A DNA stretch of 64,000 nucleotides. It comes from JAQIBY01 sp963676165 (lineage in GTDB: Bacteria > Bacteroidota > Bacteroidia > Bacteroidales > ML635J-15). The stretch covers positions 1,922,001 to 1,986,000 of the forward strand of contig OY781043.1 in the NCBI GenBank assembly GCA_963676165.1, written 5' to 3'. This document shows, one piece after another, positions 16,685-23,773 of this stretch. Position numbers and translations under genes: made by a program. How positions within the stretch are numbered: position 1 is the stretch's first letter; each line of letters opens with the position of its first letter. The notes under the pieces are model-generated. The model had not been told where the DNA came from, did no database searches, and was given only the letters and a program-made list of their open reading frames with translations.

Positions 16685-17650
16685 TCAAATTTGAAAAGAA
16701 GGACCAAAGACCTTTTGCCAGTAATAAATCGTTTTTTCTTTTGTTGGTGCTGCAAGAGCTGAATCTATTGCATCTCCGGCATCTAATGCTGCCTCTACTA
16801 TCGTATCGGCTTGTGAGTTTGTATATAGTTTAGCCGCATTATTTTCTTCGTTGACAGGGTCAATCATCTTTATTGGTTCTGTAAATGTTCCCACATCGGA
16901 AAGAGAATAATAGTCTGTGAAAACAATACGCTCTCTGATATTGGTCTTAGCTACATATGTAAAGAAATGTTGAAGAGCTTCTGGGTAGTCTGAGAAATCA
17001 ACTCCATCATCAGCAAGTTTTGCAAGAATGAGTTCTATCATGAATGATTTTAACTTAAAATCCTCATTTTCTTGCTTCATATTGTTTTTCCAATATTTAA
17101 CTAACCGAACAACCTGTGCAAAATGGGTTTGATTCTCAGCTTTTCGCTTTCGAATAAATTCAAGGTGTCGTGGAATGCAAGTCTTTAAAAATGATCCATC
17201 ATCCTGACTCACCAAATTACCATACCAATCAGGATCGTCATCATATAGTATTGGTACAACATCAACATCTAGTCCCGACCCTCGAAAAGAAACAGTTACT
17301 GAGTACGTTTGTGGTTGTACTTGGTCAGGAGAGAAATTTGGATAAGCTTTTCGCAAACGTTCTGCTAAATAATCAAGAAGAGCCTTAATATCTTTTGGAG
17401 CATCTGCTCCCGATATATAACATGCCATGTCTATATCATTAAGCGTTCTCAGAGCAGTACCTTTTGCAAGGCTTCCCGAGAGTAATATTTTCTTTAATGT
17501 AAAGTCTTCATGTTCGGACATATACTTCTCTACTTTTTCTCTAACACCTCTTGCTTGTTCCCGAAACTTTGAGGCGGTATCTTTAGGTAAGTTAACTTTG
17601 TTAGCCGCCCATGTTACAATATCCGAATGTGATACGTGCGTTCTTCCCAT
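16685..17650 (-). CDS. CD-NTase (CBASS cyclic oligonucleotide synthase)
   Basis: 321-residue nucleotidyltransferase of the CD-NTase/OAS group, predicted to make a cyclic di- or trinucleotide on infection. Catalytic motifs: GSLAKGT with GS at 59-60, Asp72 and Asp74 in LNDIDMACY, and the third acid in GLDVDVVPI (128-130). The helical C-terminal half (about 150-321) matches the OAS1-C type. The next two genes encode HORMA and TRIP13-like proteins, which makes this type III-like. The nucleotide product cannot be read from the sequence. Confidence 0.9.
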   Translation of the reverse strand: MGRTHVSHSDIVTWAANKVNLPKDTASKFREQARGVREKVEKYMSEHEDFTLKKILLSGSLAKGTALRTLNDIDMACYISGADAPKDIKALLDYLAERLRKAYPNFSPDQVQPQTYSVTVSFRGSGLDVDVVPILYDDDPDWYGNLVSQDDGSFLKTCIPRHLEFIRKRKAENQTHFAQVVRLVKYWKNNMKQENEDFKLKSFMIELILAKLADDGVDFSDYPEALQHFFTYVAKTNIRERIVFTDYYSLSDVGTFTEPIKMIDPVNEENNAAKLYTNSQADTIVEAALDAGDAIDSALAAPTKEKTIYYWQKVFGPSFQI

Positions 17651-17690
17651 AATTTCTATTATTATGTCTTATTCCTGAGGTGGAAATAGA

Positions 17691-17828
17691 TCATTTCTTC
17701 TTAGTTGATTTGCTTGGCTTTAAAGAAGGTTTGTTACCTGGTGTATTCTTGTTATCTCTTCTTCTTTTATCAAGAGTACCATCTTGCTTTTTAGGCTTAG
17801 GTCCGGGTTTAATTGCTTCAATTTTCAT
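17691..17828 (-). CDS. Tiny basic protein (45 residues) between the repressor and the CD-NTase
   Basis: An open frame too short for usual gene calling: MKIEAIKPGPKPKKQDGTLD at the start, then Lys/Arg/Asn/Pro-rich to KKK at the end. No helix or membrane segment is expected; it looks disordered and strongly basic. It lies in the operon direction, 20 bp after the S24 repressor stop and 40 bp before the CD-NTase start. It could bind nucleic acid or be a peptide partner of the HORMA protein. Both ideas are speculative. Confidence 0.5.
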   Translation of the reverse strand: MKIEAIKPGPKPKKQDGTLDKRRRDNKNTPGNKPSLKPSKSTKKK

Positions 17829-17848
17829 TTTGTTCTAAATTTTAATGT

Positions 17849-18460
17849 TTATAATGATATTACTGTTTCGACTATTCCTTGTATTCTAAAATCAGTAGTT
17901 AGAATTATCGGCTGATGTTTACTGTTTTTTGACCTTGGTTTCAAAACGATCATATTTCCATTATTCTGAAACTCCTTTATGGTAGCTTCATCATCAATAA
18001 GAGCTACTACTTTATCTCCATTCTTCGCAATCTGTTGCTGTCTAATCAATACTAAATCTCCATCATTAATTCCTGCTTCATCCATTGAATCACCAGATGC
18101 TCTCAAAATAAAATAGTGATATGATGATTTAATTAGTTTATCTGATACAGGAATAAATGCTTCAATGTTCTCTTCCGCAAAAATTGGTGTCCCACACGCA
18201 ACTTCTCCCAAAAGAGGCACTTTAACAGTTTGAGCAATTGTATTATCAGCAGTTTCTACTTTAGGCTTTCTAATTCCTGCAACTAAAAGCTGTTTTGCTT
18301 CAACTCCTAATATTTCCGCTACCTTATATAAATCGTCTAAGCTTGGTTGCCTCCTATTCTGCACATAAGAGTTGACCATGTTGTAGCTTTTATTAAGCCT
18401 ATCGGCAAGCCAGGTTTGCTTAACTCCTTTTTCTTCTAATACTTCTTTGATACGATTCAT
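17849..18460 (-). CDS. S24 (LexA/CI-like) self-cleaving repressor upstream of CBASS
   Basis: 203 residues: an XRE helix-turn-helix (about 1-62; KQTWLADRLNKSYNMVNSYV) and an S24 peptidase domain (80-203). The catalytic Ser125 is in ASGDSMDEAG and Lys162 in ATIKEF; the predicted scissile bond is Cys89-Gly90 in EVACGTPIF. Such proteins repress until RecA-ssDNA filaments trigger self-cleavage. It is the first gene of the CBASS run in the same direction, so it probably controls itself and the defence genes. A TAnnTTTG-like element (CAAAACTA on the plus strand, 18482-18489) lies just upstream. Confidence 0.85.
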   Translation of the reverse strand: MNRIKEVLEEKGVKQTWLADRLNKSYNMVNSYVQNRRQPSLDDLYKVAEILGVEAKQLLVAGIRKPKVETADNTIAQTVKVPLLGEVACGTPIFAEENIEAFIPVSDKLIKSSYHYFILRASGDSMDEAGINDGDLVLIRQQQIAKNGDKVVALIDDEATIKEFQNNGNMIVLKPRSKNSKHQPIILTTDFRIQGIVETVISL

Positions 18461-18701
18461 GTCAATATAATCTTTCGCTTACAAAACTACTCAATAAATT
18501 ATTATTATCTCATTTAATGATATATAAAGTAATCAACATTTTATTAACACTCTGTATCTGAGATTATAAATAAAATTGTGAAGTTAAGGCAATGTTGGGT
18601 AATATGGGCGTATCCGCTACGACTCCTCGTTACGCTGCTTCAAAAAGAGTAAAGCCTTATCAGGACTTTACAAATTTCTTGCATAATTTAAGCGGTATAT
18701 A

Positions 18702-18746
18702 AAAGTTGAAAATTTGATCTAAAGCGGTCTCAAATTTTCAAACTTT
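18702..18746. repeat. Long hairpin with near-perfect 16-bp arms
   Basis: AAAGTTGAAAATTTGA (18702-18717) pairs with TCAAATTTTCAAACTTT (18730-18746) with a single bulged base; the 12-nt loop contains AAGCGG. There is no T-run, so it is not a simple terminator. It might be a structured RNA, a recombination site or an element end. Confidence 0.55.
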
Positions 18747-18882
18747 ACGCATTTGCTTAAATAAAAAATTTCCCACCTCTTTTGATAATAAGAAATTCTT
18801 AAACCAAAGCAAAGTAACATAACGCAGGTGCATTATAGTACTTTTCTAATATTTATAATACCGAGGAACTCCTAGGATATTC

Positions 18883-18904
18883 TCAAATACTCGATTCTCA
18901 GCGA
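18883..18904. repeat. 22-bp direct repeat, right copy
   Basis: Matches 13055-13076 at 21 of 22 positions, same orientation (differing base T here, G there). It ends 7 bp before the last codon of msrA. Together the pair spans 5.8 kb holding the complete CBASS island. Confidence 0.6.
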
Positions 18905-18911
18905 TTAGAAT

Positions 18912-19502
18912 TTATTTTAGATTCTCCTTAAATAATTTTTGAAGCTTTTTTAATTTGGGTTGAATTACAAATTGACAATATCCATTTGATTTATTGTTGT
19001 CATAAAAATCCTGATGATATTGTTCGGCCGGATAAAATGTATCAAATTTTGTAACTTCCGTCACAATCGGATCTTTAAAATATTTTTCCTTTGTTAACAA
19101 TTCAATTTGTGCTTCTGCAATTCGTTTTTGCGATTCTGAATGATAAAAAATTGCCGAACGATATTGAGTCCCAACGTCAGCTCCTTGTCGATTTAGTGTT
19201 GTTGGATTATGCATTTCCCAAAATATGGATAAGATATCACTGAACGAAATCACGTCCGGATTATACTCAATCTGTATGACTTCTGCATGTCCGGTTATAC
19301 CTTGTGTTACTTCACGATATGTAGGATTTTCGGTCTCGCCACCACTGTAACCAGATGTCACAGAAATGACTCCATCAACTCGACTATAAACTGCCTCACC
19401 ACACCAAAAACATCCCATTCCAAGTGTTATTTTCTCTGTACTTTGTGCCATAACATTCAGGTTTGCAATAATTAAGCTTAATATGATAACATATTTTTTC
19501 AT
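18912..19502 (-). CDS. msrA: Exported peptide methionine sulfoxide reductase A
   Basis: Reduces methionine-S-sulfoxide in proteins. A signal peptide (MKKYVIILSLIIANLNVMAQ) places it in the periplasm. The catalytic motif GCFWCGEAVY is intact, with the nucleophile Cys33 after the leader. Further family marks are VTSGYSGG, GHAEVIQIEY and EQYHQDF. Length (196) is usual for an exported MsrA. It lies outside the CBASS repeats and is a host gene. Confidence 0.94.
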   Translation of the reverse strand: MKKYVIILSLIIANLNVMAQSTEKITLGMGCFWCGEAVYSRVDGVISVTSGYSGGETENPTYREVTQGITGHAEVIQIEYNPDVISFSDILSIFWEMHNPTTLNRQGADVGTQYRSAIFYHSESQKRIAEAQIELLTKEKYFKDPIVTEVTKFDTFYPAEQYHQDFYDNNKSNGYCQFVIQPKLKKLQKLFKENLK

Positions 19503-19597
19503 TTAAAGCATAACAGGAAAACTATATAATGGTTCATTTGAGATGTACGCTATTCTCAAGCAGAAAGACATGTTTTTAATGCTTGCTTCTGTCCAAT

Positions 19598-19655
19598 TAG
19601 CCAAATTTAGCTAAATTTGGCTAGTGTAACGTCTAAATTTAGCTAAATTTGGCTA
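19598..19655. promoter_or_regulatory. Double palindromic operator upstream of the DUF4143 ATPase
   Basis: 19598-19623 is a perfect 26-bp palindrome (half-site TAGCCAAATTTAG). A second near-copy at 19633-19655 repeats CTAAATTTAGCTAAATTTGG. The second copy overlaps the promoter TTTG, so repression by steric hindrance is likely. No dedicated regulator gene lies adjacent, so the binder is unknown. Confidence 0.6.
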
Positions 19656-19682
19656 ATCAATTAATTATTTTTTGTACCTTTA
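19648..19682 (+). promoter_or_regulatory. Candidate promoter of the DUF4143 ATPase
   Basis: TTTG at 19648-19651 and TACCTTTA at 19675-19682. The spacing of 23 is longer than the usual 19-21. The start codon is 17 bp downstream, so the leader is very short. Confidence 0.45.
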
Positions 19683-19698
19683 CAACAAAATATAATTT

Positions 19699-20841
19699 AT
19701 GACATATATTAATCGACACATATTAAAGCCAATCTTCAATGATTTCCAGGCTGGTAAAGTCTTATTATTAACAGGAGCTCGCCGTACCGGTAAAACCGAA
19801 CTGTTAAAGGAGTTAAGCCAAATAATTCAAGAGGAAATACTTCATTTAAATGGTGAAAATTCAACCACGAAAGAGCTTTTTGAGCCAATAAGTAAAGCAA
19901 ATTACGATTTAGTATTTGGACGCTATACTCATATTTTTATTGATGAAGCTCAAAAGATTCCAGAAATTGGCAAAAAATTGAAGTTTTTAGTTGATAATCT
20001 GTCACAATTAAAAGTCATCGCCACCGGTTCATCTTCATTTGATTTATCTCGACAATTTGGAGAACCACTTACAGGTCGAAAAAAAACATACCACCTCTAT
20101 CCCATTTCTATTCAGGAATTTATACAGCATGAGGACATACAAGAAACTCAAAGCAAATTACCGGAAAGACTAGTTTATGGGTCATATCCAGAATTGCTTA
20201 AGCTAAAATCAAAGAGTAAAAAAGAAGATTATTTGTATGAATTAGCAGATGATTACCTCTTTAAGGATATCCTTGAATTTGAGGGGATTAAAAACTCGGA
20301 TAAAATAAAAAATTTGTTGCGTTTAATCGCTTTTCAAGTTGGTAATGAAATCTCACTCAATGAATTATCTCGACAACTACAAATACATAAAGATACGGTT
20401 GCTCGTTATCTTGACTTACTTTCAAAAGTATTTATCATCTTTAAATTGGAAGGTTTTAGTCGAAATCTTCGCAAAGAAATTACGAAAATGAGCAGGTATT
20501 ATTTCTATGATAATGGGATTCGTAATCTGTTAATTCGCAATTTCAATTCGCTTGAATTAAGACAAGATCAGGGACAGTTGTGGGAAAACTTTGTCATTTC
20601 CGAAAGAGTGAAATTTCAATCGTATCAACGCCTACACACCTCAAATTATTTCTGGAGAACATACGATCAACAAGAAATTGACTGGATAGAAGAAAACAAT
20701 GGAGAATTACATGCCTATGAAATGAAATGGAATTCAAATAAAACCGTAAAGAAACCATCAGCATGGAAAAATGCATATCCTGAAGCAAAATTTGACATAA
20801 TACATCCCAAAAACTATCTTAATTGGTTGACCAATAAATAA
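19699..20841 (+). CDS. AAA-family ATPase with DUF4143 domain
   Basis: A 380-residue ATPase of the widespread ATP-binding/DUF4143 group whose cellular role is mostly unknown. Walker A is GARRTGKTE (about residues 26-34); Walker B is HIFIDEAQ (about 76-83); sensor 1 is IATGSSSFDL. The C-terminal DUF4143 part contains the HTH-like SLNELSRQLQIHKDTVARY and a final EIDWIEENNGELHAYEMKW stretch resembling a degenerate PD-(D/E)xK fold. It is preceded by a strong double palindrome. Such genes are often horizontally mobile. Confidence 0.88.
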   Translation: MTYINRHILKPIFNDFQAGKVLLLTGARRTGKTELLKELSQIIQEEILHLNGENSTTKELFEPISKANYDLVFGRYTHIFIDEAQKIPEIGKKLKFLVDNLSQLKVIATGSSSFDLSRQFGEPLTGRKKTYHLYPISIQEFIQHEDIQETQSKLPERLVYGSYPELLKLKSKSKKEDYLYELADDYLFKDILEFEGIKNSDKIKNLLRLIAFQVGNEISLNELSRQLQIHKDTVARYLDLLSKVFIIFKLEGFSRNLRKEITKMSRYYFYDNGIRNLLIRNFNSLELRQDQGQLWENFVISERVKFQSYQRLHTSNYFWRTYDQQEIDWIEENNGELHAYEMKWNSNKTVKKPSAWKNAYPEAKFDIIHPKNYLNWLTNK

Positions 20842-20859
20842 ATTGATATAAGGTTTTTT

Positions 20860-21774
20860 CTATTCCGTAATCATACCTCCAATTAGCTGATTTACATCAT
20901 GGAAGCCATGTTCAAGCATATAAGCTTCTATCCCATCCACAATTTTCATGGTAATTGCCGGATCAATAAAATTTGCGGTTCCAATTTGGATTGCAGAAGC
21001 ACCGGCAAGCAGGAATTCAATAGCATCTTCAGCGGTCATGATTCCACCTAATCCAACAACAGGAATATTCACAGCTTGAGCCACTTGCCAAACCATACGC
21101 AATGCAACAGGTTTTACAGCAGGACCAGACAATCCCCCTGTTATAGTCGATAAAATAGGTTTGCGTGTTTTTGCATCAATTGCAATGCCAAGTAAAGTAT
21201 TAATCAGTGAAACAGAATCGGCTCCCTCCTCCTCAGCAACCTTTGCAATGGATGCCACATCTGTGACATTTGGTGAAAGTTTCACCATAAGGTGCTTATC
21301 ATACACTTTTCGAACAGCTTTAATCACTTCTGCAGCGGCAGGACACGAAGTTCCAAATGCCATTCCACCTTCTTTCACGTTAGGACATGAAATATTCAGT
21401 TCAATTGCAGGAATTTTATCTAGCATATTGATTTTACGAGCAGTTTCCTCATAATCTTCCACTTGAGAACCAGACACATTTACAATAGCGTGGGAATTGA
21501 AATCTTTAATTTTAGGATAAATATCTGAGATAAACTTATCCACACCAACATTTTGCAACCCAACAGCATTCAACATTCCAGAAGGAGTTTCAGCCATACG
21601 TGGATAAGGATTTCCTTGACGTGGATGCAAAGTTGTTCCTTTCACAATGTATGCACCAAGTCTTTCAATATCAATAAAATCCTGAAACTCTGGTCCGTAC
21701 CCAAAGGTTCCAGAGGCAGTCATTACGGGATTTTTCAATTCCAATCCGTTAAGATTAACAGCTGTCTTTACCAT
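20860..21774 (-). CDS. pyrD: Dihydroorotate dehydrogenase B, catalytic subunit
   Basis: Oxidises dihydroorotate to orotate in pyrimidine synthesis using FMN. A class 1B enzyme: NPVMTASGTFGYG near the start, the GTT/HPRxGNPxPR segment, the NISCPNVKEGG loop carrying the active-site Cys, and the FMN-binding GGLSGPAVKP and GLGGIMTAEDA near the end. Its start overlaps the end of pyrK by 7 bp, showing that the two are coupled subunits of one complex. 304 residues, normal. Confidence 0.96.
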   Translation of the reverse strand: MVKTAVNLNGLELKNPVMTASGTFGYGPEFQDFIDIERLGAYIVKGTTLHPRQGNPYPRMAETPSGMLNAVGLQNVGVDKFISDIYPKIKDFNSHAIVNVSGSQVEDYEETARKINMLDKIPAIELNISCPNVKEGGMAFGTSCPAAAEVIKAVRKVYDKHLMVKLSPNVTDVASIAKVAEEEGADSVSLINTLLGIAIDAKTRKPILSTITGGLSGPAVKPVALRMVWQVAQAVNIPVVGLGGIMTAEDAIEFLLAGASAIQIGTANFIDPAITMKIVDGIEAYMLEHGFHDVNQLIGGMITE

Positions 21775-22538
21775 TTCAAATCGTTTATATTAAATACCGG
21801 ACCATCAGTGCACACACATTTATGTCCTTCTTTTGTATCTTGTACACAAACCAAACAAGCTCCTATTCCGCAAGCCATGGTGTTTTCGAGTGAAACCTCA
21901 CAATGTACATTTTGCTCTTGCGCCATCTTCCCAACAGCTTTCATCATAGCTTCAGGTCCACAAGTAAGGACAGCATCAAAAGCGTTCAAATTCTTCATAA
22001 TAGAATGCTCTGTCACGAAACCCGTTTCACCATGACTACTGTCTTCTGTGCTTGTATAAACCTCACCATAAGGCTTATATGCGTCAATCCTGAGCAAATT
22101 TGCTTGACCTCTACCTCCAATTAAGGTACATACCTTTTTCCCTTGTTCTGCTAGTTTTCTTGCCGTGTATAAAAGTGGAGCAACACCACAACCACCTCCT
22201 ACAAGTAAAAAGGAGTTTGCATCATGAGGAGCATTCCAGGTATTTCCCAAAGGATACACAAGATTTAGCATATCACCTTCTTGCAACTCGGCCATAACAT
22301 GAGTTCCCTCACCTTTCTTTTCAATCAGTAAATGCAGCTCATTTTTTTCATAATTCACATCATGCACAGAAATCGGACGACGTAAAAAAGTATTCGGCGC
22401 TTTATCCACTTTCACTTCAGCAAATTGACCGGGTAAAATTTCTGGAAGACTGCCTGAAGCCTTGAGTTTAAGCAAATAATACTGAGTGTTTATTACTTGA
22501 TTTTCAATTACTTTCAGGTCTTGAACAAATTTTTTCAT
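21768..22538 (-). CDS. pyrK: Dihydroorotate dehydrogenase B, electron transfer subunit
   Basis: FAD and [2Fe-2S] subunit passing electrons from PyrD to NAD. FAD-binding FLRRPISVHD near residue 52, a nucleotide-binding GGGCGVAPL near 113, and the cluster ligands in CGIGACLVCV with a further Cys in GHKCVCTDGPVF. 256 residues, normal. First gene of the pyrK-pyrD pair. Confidence 0.95.
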   Translation of the reverse strand: MKKFVQDLKVIENQVINTQYYLLKLKASGSLPEILPGQFAEVKVDKAPNTFLRRPISVHDVNYEKNELHLLIEKKGEGTHVMAELQEGDMLNLVYPLGNTWNAPHDANSFLLVGGGCGVAPLLYTARKLAEQGKKVCTLIGGRGQANLLRIDAYKPYGEVYTSTEDSSHGETGFVTEHSIMKNLNAFDAVLTCGPEAMMKAVGKMAQEQNVHCEVSLENTMACGIGACLVCVQDTKEGHKCVCTDGPVFNINDLKW

Positions 22539-22695
22539 ACCGTAAAATTGTTTCGCTGCAAAGGTAATGAAAAATCTTTTATTGCTTTGAAATACTTCAT
22601 TCCATCAAAGAATGATTTCAAAAACTTATTAACAAAGAAAAGATTGAAAACAAACGTAAAGACATACTTATCAAAAACAACTTAAAAATTCTAAG

Positions 22696-22725
22696 CTTGC
22701 TATGTCATTTTTCATCTTATCTTTA
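22696..22725 (+). promoter_or_regulatory. Weak promoter candidate for the beta-helix protein
   Basis: CTTG at 22696-22699 and TATCTTTA at 22718-22725, spacing 18. The -7 element is good and the -33 element imperfect. The ATG follows 19 bp later. Confidence 0.35.
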
Positions 22726-22744
22726 CAAAAAAAAACACAAAAAC

Positions 22745-23767
22745 ATGAAAAGAACAACTTTACTCCTTATTTTAGCATTGATTGCAAATGTGATGTTTGC
22801 ACAACATCGTTTTGTTTTGCAGAATGGCACTTCTACTGTTTATAGTGACATTAACGATGCCATTTCAAATGCCGCAAATGGTGACACTCTTTATATTCCA
22901 GGAGGAACTTTTAATCTATCCCCTACAACGATTGATAAATCATTAGTATGGATTGGTGCAGGTTATCATACTGATTCAACTTTGGCAACTTTACCAACTA
23001 TAATTTATAATAGTGTGAATTTTAACGGAAGTACGGATGGAAGTTATTTTACAGGGATACATTTTAATAATACTGTATCCTTTGGAGAAAATGGAAACGA
23101 TGCAACGGACATCATTATCGAACGCTGTTTATTTCAATCGGGATTAACACTTAGAGCATCTGATACAGACACTGTTGATATTAATTTTTTCATGCGAGAA
23201 AGCATTGTTCTAGGAATTTTTTACGGCAACTACACATATAATACAAGCATTGAAAACTGCATGTTTAATGGTCGAGTTGACAAATTCATCTTTTCTGACT
23301 TTACATATTGTAACTTTAATGGTAGAGATGGATCATATCAAGCTGTATTGCGTTACATGGATGAATGTTATTTTGAGAATTGCATGTTTCCGAACGATTG
23401 GGCAGCTTCGCTTGGTTACATAACAAATTGTACATTTAATACTTGCCTATGGCATGACAATAGAACCTTCCCTGATTACACAAATAATGGCACAGGGAAC
23501 ATTGTAAGTGTCAACCAATCGTTGATATATACGAATGTTCCCACCATTAACAGTTATAGTGACCAAAATGATTACCATCTCATTACCGGATCACCAGGAA
23601 TCAATGCGTCAACTGATGGAACTAATATTGGGATCTACGGAGGTCCAAATCCTTTTAAAGAAGGTGGTCTCCCCTTTAATCCGCATATTCGTTCAGTCAA
23701 CATTCCAACATCAACAACGGACGGTAATTTGCCTGTAGAAATCTCTGTTGGTGCTCAATCCAATTAA
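22745..23767 (+). CDS. Secreted right-handed beta-helix protein
   Basis: 340 residues from the ATG at 22745, which begins a signal peptide (MKRTTLLLILALIANVMFAQ); the frame is open to 22697 but that extension is not signal-like. It starts with the pectate-lyase-like repeat opener YSDINDAISNAANGDTLYIPGG and continues with short asparagine-ending strands (ENCMF, TNCTF). It probably binds or acts on a polysaccharide, though no catalytic site is evident. It has no type IX sorting tail of its own. The next gene, 6 bp later, does have one, so the pair may be cotranscribed. Confidence 0.75.
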   Translation: MKRTTLLLILALIANVMFAQHRFVLQNGTSTVYSDINDAISNAANGDTLYIPGGTFNLSPTTIDKSLVWIGAGYHTDSTLATLPTIIYNSVNFNGSTDGSYFTGIHFNNTVSFGENGNDATDIIIERCLFQSGLTLRASDTDTVDINFFMRESIVLGIFYGNYTYNTSIENCMFNGRVDKFIFSDFTYCNFNGRDGSYQAVLRYMDECYFENCMFPNDWAASLGYITNCTFNTCLWHDNRTFPDYTNNGTGNIVSVNQSLIYTNVPTINSYSDQNDYHLITGSPGINASTDGTNIGIYGGPNPFKEGGLPFNPHIRSVNIPTSTTDGNLPVEISVGAQSN

Positions 23768-23773
23768 GTTGTT

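Larger units (their letters stand above)
18461..18911. other. Non-coding region between the CBASS operon and msrA
   Basis: About 450 bp without a gene. It contains the probable promoter of the S24/CBASS operon at its left end, a large hairpin at 18702-18746, a second copy of TTTAAGCGGTATAT at 18688-18701 and the right copy of the 22-bp repeat beside the msrA stop codon. Confidence 0.55.

Noticed and set aside
16685..17650. CD-NTase as an ordinary poly(A) polymerase or tRNA nucleotidyltransferase
   Set aside because: Direct coupling to HORMA and TRIP13-like genes and the OAS-like C-terminus point to CBASS.
19598..19655. CRISPR or tandem-repeat array at the AAATTTAGCTAAATTTGG repeats
   Set aside because: Only two copies and fully palindromic; better explained as operators.
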